64,000 nucleotides of DNA, from the NCBI GenBank assembly GCA_026874595.1, contig CM049311.1, positions 67,092,453-67,156,452 on the forward strand, written 5' to 3'. This DNA comes from Sipunculus nudus. Taxonomy: Eukaryota; Annelida; Sipuncula; Golfingiida; Sipunculidae. This document shows, in pieces, positions 57,002 to 64,000 of the stretch. A program made the position numbers and the translations under genes. The notes under the pieces were generated by a model. The model was not told the origin of the DNA. It saw only the letters and a list, made by a program, of their open reading frames with translations, and searched no databases. How positions within the stretch are numbered: position 1 is the stretch's first letter; every line of letters starts with the position of its first letter.

Positions 57002-58739
57002 TATATCATATCAAACATCGTCCTTCGCTACATGGTTTCAGTCATATGACTTATTTTATATTTAATGATATTTAATATATTTAATATTTAATGATTAGGG
57101 TCCATTTAAGCCGCCTTGTGTAATAACAGGTTATCCATGAACACGATTTTTTATTAACTGACGCCAGGTAAAGTAATACTCATTTCCACCATGTTCTTAT
57201 ACATGTGCATTCATGGCTGAACCGGTGTCACCCAAATCATCACAGTCATGAATTAATAAAGCCTTAAAATTCAAATTAGAATCTCCCTCTGGGACTTTAT
57301 TTTTCTAATGCATTGTCGTTACTCAAATATTTAGTTAAGCCACCAGCTATTTCAAAATATAAAACATATTGGAAAGAATTACCGCCAAGGAGAGTAGTGG
57401 CAAGGTAACGAAATGGTCTGTAAATGTTTTCGAACAAGACAATGAACTGGCGGCGGGGTTGACTGTGAACTCCACAAGGAAGAGATGTTTATCAGCACGA
57501 TATATAAGTTGGCCCGGCACTTCTTTTGCAAATGCTGCGTAGTGACCAGATATCTTTCCGCAGTACCCATGCATCTTTGACATATATCCCTCCGCCTTGC
57601 AGGGTATGAAGTTGTCAAAAGAAATGTATTACGTTTGGGCTTTGTGGACAATCTCGTAGGTAATAAACAGGTATACGTCAATCTAGATAGCCTATAAACC
57701 AGGATACTGCGATTATTATTTTCTGTTCTTAGACGGCTCAACGACAGCGCATGTTATAGGAACACATTGTCTAGGGCAGTAACGCTGGAAACAAGTACGT
57801 TATAGGTGAAAGATTACTTAGGTCTCCGTGGCGTCATAACCCGTCGCACAGTTATGTCGTACCAGCCGTGGGTGGGCCGAGCGTCCGCATTCATCAGTCT
57901 CCGTACATGTGCGTTGCTTACTTTGAGACGTTAAGTCGAGAGCTGTTGGGAATTGGCCAGATGTGATTATCCTAAAGTACGACATCTTTGTTCAGGTTTC
58001 TTATTTCTCTCGGGATGTATCAAGGCCATAAAGAGCCTTGATCCCTCAAGCCCCGTGGCCAGGTGAAGTCAATTATTGCGGAGGTTGATGTATTGCATTA
58101 TTCCTGCTCATATAAAGCAGCGCCAATTCTGATGTTCTTTGTAGTTATATAAAATCCTATCTAATCGTTATGGTTACGGCACTGTGCAAAATTAAATACA
58201 AATTCCAATGCTCAAAATGTCTCATTTAGTTCATGAAGCAGATGCCCAAATTTTCTTTAGTACTACCGGAAAGCCGGGCAAGCAACAGAACACTTTTCTT
58301 AAAGTGTTTGAACCTGGAAGTCTAGGTTTCAGCCCAAGGTATGCTGGTCTTAAGTACCCTATCTCAGCTTCTTTTCTAACGGAATTGGAATGGAATCATC
58401 GATAGGAATTATAAACAGCTGGCTTATTTTATATCTTTAATTAAATAAATAGTTATATGGCTTATATGGCAAAGCGTATGTCATTAAGTTATCTAAATTG
58501 ACAACCGTATCTGATTAATTTTATATCTTATATGGAGAAGTCTTTCCCTCTGAGTACAATGAGTTTTGTTTCATCCAATCTAGGTTTTATAAGGCGGTCT
58601 AGCTATTCATGCAACATTTATTTTTACTTGTGACATGGATAGTCATGAATAATGATATAAGGTCTTAAAATTAGATTTGTTCAATAAAGCTTTAAATTTT
58701 ATATTAAAATAATTGTTCAATTAAAATAAACAATCAATT
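57002..58739. other. Unassigned sequence with a few short frames
   Basis: The minus frame 57610-57347 reads CKAEGYMSKMHGYCGKISGH and onward through YRADKHLFLVEFTVNP. It has a gene-like composition but no family I recognise, and could be a decayed exon. Frames 57379-57741 (-, shadow of the former) and 58208-58405 (+) are likewise unassigned. Confidence 0.25.
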
Positions 58740-58975
58740 ATTCGGACCATATTCCCAAGTTCGTTAAGTATGTGGCTGAACATTTGTGAATGTTCCTTGA
58801 TAAAGTTCCTAGATCCGGCTCATGTGCCAGATCCTCACCAAATTCTAAACGATTCTTCATTGGCCCATTCCCGATATGCCCTGAACATTTCATGAGATCC
58901 ATACACATGAGTTATCATACACAAACATACGAACGGGAATAAACGCATATCATCCTGGCGGAATCAATAATTTAT
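58740..58975 (+). repeat. R1 fragment
   Basis: ATTCTTCATTGGCCCATTCC, CATGAGTTATCATACACAAAC and ACGCATATCATCCTGGCGG repeat the order seen at 55050-55275 and in R1 copies 2 and 3. Confidence 0.6.
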
Positions 58976-59002
58976 GTATAAATAAACAGATATAAATATA
59001 TT

Positions 59003-59004
<2 letters not shown>

Positions 59005-59048
<44 letters not shown>
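59005..59048. repeat. (TA)n microsatellite
   Basis: Pure TA tract, 24 bp before an LTR start. Confidence 0.95.
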
Positions 59049-59053
<5 letters not shown>

Positions 59054-59072
59054 ACGTGCATCTGTTTTATAG

Positions 59073-59844
59073 TGTTACATGTATCTGTTTATTATGCGCC
59101 TGGCGTTCTGATTCGTGTAAGGCTCAAGCCCAGGGCCTTGCAATGAGAACCTTGAACCCTGGTTTTAGAGACACAGCGCTCGGTATAGTCTAAAATTTCC
59201 GGGTCTGTTCATACGCTATGGGTGCGCGTGTATTGTTGTGTTTGGAATGTTCGTGAAAATGGAAGTTTCTAGGCTTCGGGTGAAAAAGCTATTAATAGTG
59301 GCTGTGTTAAGAGCCGGCAAAGAGAAAAATTCCAGCGGACAAGGAAGAGTATGATTCTCTCGTCAGTGTTTTTTGGGATCTTTTCGAATGCAGAACTTAC
59401 AGATCTTCTACGGAATTTATACAGACTTTATATACGGATTGTACCAGAACTTCACTTTTGGATTACAACAGATTGTTTTCGAGATTAAATCGGACTATTC
59501 TCTAAGAAGATTTACATGAACTGTTCATCTGGATTATTTGTGTTAAAGGACTCTTGTTAAGCTGTGACAGTGGTGGTATCCAGGAATCAATGCCTGGGAT
59601 ACGGACACTCTGGTACTGTACATATTATTATTGTTATACTGTTTAATTGTATTGATTTAATGTATTGTAAGAATTGTTCCAAGAATAAATTATTATTATT
59701 TGTTAACAAAAAAAATCACTGACTTTTTTATTCATCACCCAAGACATTTCATGTTGTCTAGTGTTGCGGAATTTTTTTTTTTTTATTTCCGTAACAAAAT
59801 TTATGCTGGTCACGATTACGTGATCTGTTGGTATTAGGTTCAGT

Positions 59845-59848
<4 letters not shown>
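59073..59848 (+). repeat. Solo LTR of the Gmr1-like family, complete
   Basis: 776 bp from TGTTACATGTATC to CAGTAACA, with TGTTAC/GTAACA inverted termini. It carries GATTCGTG, a TATA-like region before GTGGCTGTG (about 59290), CCAGCGGACAAGG, and AATAAATTATTATT (about 59690), a candidate polyadenylation region. No internal domains follow. TA tracts abut it closely on the left and directly on the right. Confidence 0.82.

Positions 59849-59920
<72 letters not shown>
59849..59920. repeat. (TA)n microsatellite at the LTR edge
   Basis: Starts directly after the LTR terminus. Confidence 0.95.
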
Positions 59921-60969
59921 TTGGAATCCTTAAGATAAGCTCTATTGATCAAATAGAGCTTAATATAAATCATGTTGTTAGTTTGAAAATTTTAAAAATT
60001 AAAGCACATATTTTAACTTAACTGAAATATCTCATATCTGTTCATTTAAAACATAACATAATCCTAGATTACATGCAAATATCTCTAGTTGTTTCTCTCA
60101 AAGCATATATGTGATTTTGTATGTTGGGCTGACAAGTCATTTAAAATGCTACATTTCTTGATGATGGACTTTTTTGTTAATAACATATTTTTGTGACAAT
60201 ATGGGTGTAACAATGATCAGTAGTTCGCAAATTGTCCGACAAAATAAAACATTTTATAATTTTAGCCTATACTAGAAATTGATGAATGAATTTGAATATT
60301 GTGCAATAAGAGAAGCATTGATAATCCTTTTTGATATTAGGTAGTGCATTATTTTTTTGCATTAACCCTCTAGTCCAAAATATCGACCAAGTGTTGGGAT
60401 CAGGCTCGTGGACCAAATAATCAGTTGTGTGTAAAAAACAAATCAAGCCTAAAATACACCAAAGTGCACGTCACGAGCGCATAAAACGTCAAAGCTTGGT
60501 AAAAAATGGCTTCAGTCTATTTTTGACGCGTGAAGCACAAAACGGATTCACCCAAGCGTCAAGCGGCAAATTTCAGAACACCCTAAACGCGACTAAAACA
60601 CGCTTGCCGCGTTATAATGGTTTCCTTCACGAACATTCAAGATCAAACTGCGGGCAAAACATTTTTATTAATTTATTCAACAATAATTTAAAATGTGCAT
60701 ATTGACAGAAAACGTGCAACAAAACAACACCGAATATAAAAATATCATTATAATAGTAGTGAAAGAGTTCTGTCATAGTTTGAGCATGTTTGGTCACAAA
60801 CAGAAACATAATTGTGCCAAAAAAAAAAAATGCTAATAAATATGATTTCTGTTTTCATTTAGATAAACCATATATTGGGAGCCCCATGGGTGTGGCGCAT
60901 GACCCGTTTGACGCTTGACTTGACGCACGTTATTCTGTTTTTGCCAGTGTCATCAATTTATGACTCGCA
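59921..60969. other. Unassigned sequence
   Basis: The frame 60427-60705 (+) has no known motif. GCGTCAAG/CTTGACGC words recur (60550-60560, 60905-60925) and may reflect a small decayed inverted repeat. Confidence 0.35.
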
Positions 60970-61035
60970 GACACACACACACACACACACATACATATAT
61001 ATATACATCTTTTTAGCGTCTCTATGACTAATGTC

Positions 61036-61116
<81 letters not shown>
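60970..61116. repeat. (CA)n and (TA)n tracts
   Basis: CA run at about 60970-60990 and TA tract at about 61036-61116 with one TTT interruption. Confidence 0.95.
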
Positions 61117-61117
<1 letters not shown>

Positions 61118-62973
61118 TCTAAGGTTATATAAAATAAGGTTTTACGTTAATTTCAAACAAGGTTTAGATATAATATGTTATATTAAATTCATAAATATAT
61201 AAATATTAGATAATGGGGAGGATGATAACATTGACCACCGCCCCCCCCCCAGCAAAAAAGTGGGGAATAGATAACCCCCCCCCCTATATTCGCCTCTGGT
61301 TTTAGCCGTAATCCTTAGTGATTTCTTGGTTCTTTGTTTTTAATCAATGGCTCAGGGCACCTAACGCCTCTTTTGCCACTTTTCAATCTAGGCCGAGTTT
61401 CCTTTCGGTAAACGTCTGCGGCGTCTGCTAAGCAGCGTTATAGAAATACAAAGGGCTGCATTAATAATTAATTATTATCATTTTAATCATAAATAATAAT
61501 TATTATTTATGACCAACCAATATTTCAGGATAAATATAGTACTAAACTAATATATATTTGAATTAAATTACTTTACAATATAAATTAACTCCACGTGGGT
61601 ATATCTGTTGTGACAATAATCTCAGTTTATATTTCTAAATAATTCATTTATATTAATTAATAGGACAAGATTGATTTGCTTATGTAAATAAATATTATTT
61701 ATATTATTAATTTATCACAGTATCAATATATTAAAGTTACAAAAAAAGTTCAATTATCAGATTCTCAATTATATCTTTTAGATAAATTGGTTTTTAGATA
61801 ACTAGTATTAGAAGAGAATTGCCGAAAGAGACCTCTGGTGTTCAACTGGTACACTTCGGTATTTGGGCAAATAGAATTACTGCAAGTCGGGCAGGATGGC
61901 CTGCCAGTGAAACAAATGTGTGCGTCCATTACTGCCTCTTTTCGCAGCTGCGTTTCATAGAATGTTATATGTATAAGAAAAGCGGCTAATCCTTGACCAA
62001 ACTATAACAAGCAAGAACTCGCATAACTCAATTAGCAAAGCTGTATCCGAAGCGAGATTCTGAGAGCAGAAATCAATTACCAGACAATGGCTGCCGCAGT
62101 GGGAGCGCTTCTTTTGAGCCATCAAGGGTGTCGTGCGTTTACGCCTTTCTTTCGCTGCTTTACGGCACTCAATTCAGGTACTAAAATGGCATATAATGAA
62201 TTATGTCTCTTCGGTGAGACTACGCTGGAAGTTTTCTTCATTAAAGATCACTTGGTCAGCGTGCAAAACGTGGCTCCGGAAATCCTGATTGTAACCGAAC
62301 TTCAGCAGATCTCGCTTCGCCCGCAGAATTGCTAATTGTGAAAGCGGAGAGGCGTGGTGAGTCCAACTTCTTTGAAACAAAACCTCCCGTGTTAACTGGT
62401 TGGGGGAAGAGCAGGTTTTATGCTTCATTTGCATAACATTACTGACGTCAGGTGTGTCAGCTGTCAGCCGGTCTTCTATTTTTTTTTTGTCACAAAGTGT
62501 GACCTCATTTGACGTTCAGTGCGAGGCTTTTGTATTCACGGATCTAAATGGTTTTGTCGTTTACACCCACAGACATTGGTTTACAGACATCGGTGTATAT
62601 ATATAAACTGCAATAAGTCCGTGTTAGTATGTGAACGTGGACTTGAATAAAAAAATAAATAAGAGAGAATACGTAATTTACACTAACAAACATGACACTA
62701 ATTTTAAACTGGACATACATACGTTAATACAAGTTATTCAGAAACACAATTTTTTTCCTTTCCCAAAATTAATCCTGATAAATTGCAATATATGCAACAT
62801 AAGGTATTTTTTTCAATTTGAAGAATACATGTGTAAGCTTATATGAATGTTTTTATAAAAATTGCAACCATTTGCATTATCTCTAAAATAAAAACATTCT
62901 TTTCTTTATATAATAGCAGACCCGTAAAATCCAAGTGTACATTCTGACAGTTATTTACCGATAAAGTACTTTA
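61117..62973. other. Unassigned sequence
   Basis: C runs near 61240 and 61267. The frame 62087-62335 (+) begins MAAAVGALLLSHQG and has no known family; it could be a first exon or chance. Nothing else recognised. Confidence 0.3.
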
Positions 62974-63788
62974 TATTACGGAACCTATTAACAACAGTTC
63001 ACGTAGTCGTGATGAGCATAAATTTTGTTATGGAGATAAAAAGAATCAGATTCTGTAACACTAGGCAGCGTGAACTCTCTAGGGGAATGAATAAAGAAGT
63101 CAGTGTTTTTTTGTTAACAAATAATTATAATTTATTCTTAAAACAACCCTAACATTACAATACACTAAATCAATACAATTACACAGTATAACAACAGTAC
63201 AACAGCAAATCAATACAATTACACAGTACAATAAATAAAGTGTACAGTACCTGGATACTACCACTGTCACAGCAAAAACAAGTCCTTTAAAACCAACAGT
63301 CCACGTAAACAGTTCAAATAGTCCAAAGTAAAGCTCTTGTAATAAACCCGAAAGCAAACTGGAGACAGGCCACAATAAATCTCCATAGAGTTCGTAGAAT
63401 CCCTGACACTACTACAATTATCGGATAGGTCCCAAAACTGACTCACACTCTTCCGTGCCCGCTGGCATATTTTTCTCTCATCCCTCTGGCTCTAAAACAC
63501 AGCCCCTATTTAAAACTTTTCATCCGAAAATTCTAGAAACTTCTATTTCACGAACAATCGAAAGAACCCAACAATACATAATACACATGCCCAAGGAACA
63601 TTACAAGACGCGCTCATATAGCGCTACCATCCAAGAAAGTTCCAGATTAGCATGATCGCTGTGTTTCAACACGTCAGACCCCACTCGTGGGCCGGGCCAG
63701 CTCGCGCGTCTTCCATAGCAATGGACAATGCTAGCGCTACACAGACACATGTAAGACTGCTACACACAATTAAAGAGACATCTGCAAC
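62974..63788 (-). repeat. Solo LTR of the Gmr1-like family
   Basis: On the minus strand it starts TGTTGCAGATGTCTC (63788 downward) and ends near GGTTCCGTAATA (62974). About 815 bp, matching 39171-39975 and 59073-59848. A ~22-bp internal duplication (AAATCAATACAATTACACAG) occurs near 63165 and 63207. Flanking 5-mers do not match. Confidence 0.8.
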
Positions 63789-64000
63789 AGTAAATAAAGT
63801 AAGAGCTGGTTTTTAGCTACCTTAAATGACGATACATTTAATCTCCTAATTACCAGGTTTGTGCAGATGCACAATTCTCGTTTGGGAGCTATATTAATTC
63901 ACATACACATTGCAACACCACCACCACCTCCACCCCCACTTCCTTACAAACATTGAAAATAATCACTAATTATCTACAAAGCTATTAAAATGTTAAAATA
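63789..64000. other. Unassigned window end
   Basis: CA/CCACC-rich stretch near 63905-63940; nothing else recognised. Confidence 0.4.

Noticed and set aside
1-64000. CRISPR arrays, bacterial operons, Shine-Dalgarno sites, rRNA or snRNA genes
   Set aside because: None seen; tandem arrays here lack unique spacers, and the content is plainly eukaryotic.

Overview
This is eukaryotic, repeat-dominated, AT-rich DNA, most likely from a marine invertebrate and probably a bivalve mollusc. The organism is inferred from the overall repeat style: very many long (TA)n tracts, decayed LTR and non-LTR retrotransposons, non-autonomous elements carrying CCGTCCGTCC-type runs, and AGGTCA-rich repeats. There are no bacterial operons, CRISPR arrays or rRNA genes. 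Only two host-type protein genes can be supported.

The two host genes lie at 19202-19981 and 36896-37678, both on +. They encode 259- and 260-residue proteins that are about 84% identical by hand count. Each has two cupin-like halves, and the C-terminal half strongly resembles ectoine synthase (EctC). Both ATGs sit 6 nt after a conserved splice-acceptor-like sequence, so each gene probably has a 5'-UTR exon further upstream. A short relic of a third copy lies at 36572-36660. No ectA or ectB homologue was recognised, so an ectoine pathway cannot be claimed.

Layout. 1-678: a 226-bp tandem array. 679-1735: first copy of a dispersed low-copy repeat, here called R1, which recurs at 13.5-14.5, 22.3-23.7, 24.1-24.5, 26.15-27.4, 55.1 and 58.8 kb. 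4816-13374: a dead Ty3/gypsy-type LTR element whose integrase lies upstream of reverse transcriptase (the Gmr1-like order). It is split by a nested, also decayed, LINE at 8095-12760. 14491-18788: a composite non-autonomous element inserted in R1 copy 2, with a second TIR element nested inside it. 19-20.3 kb: EctC-like gene 1. 20.3-32.7 kb: R1 copies, two arrays of a related 21-bp minisatellite, a G-rich array and a LINE tail fragment. 32.9-34.8 kb: a putative inverted-repeat DNA element. 36.6-38 kb: EctC relic and EctC-like gene 2. 39-64 kb: several roughly 0.8-kb LTRs of the Gmr1-like family (39.2, 53.0, 56.5, 59.1 and 63.0 kb), a second broken minus-strand Gmr1-like element (53.25-54.58 kb), an unrelated LTR candidate (47.8-48.9 kb), a roughly 68-bp satellite (49.7-51.0 kb) and long stretches where nothing was recognised.

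All calls come from reading the sequence and the supplied translations. No database search or alignment program was run. Identity counts are by eye, and most repeat boundaries carry an uncertainty of tens of bases.
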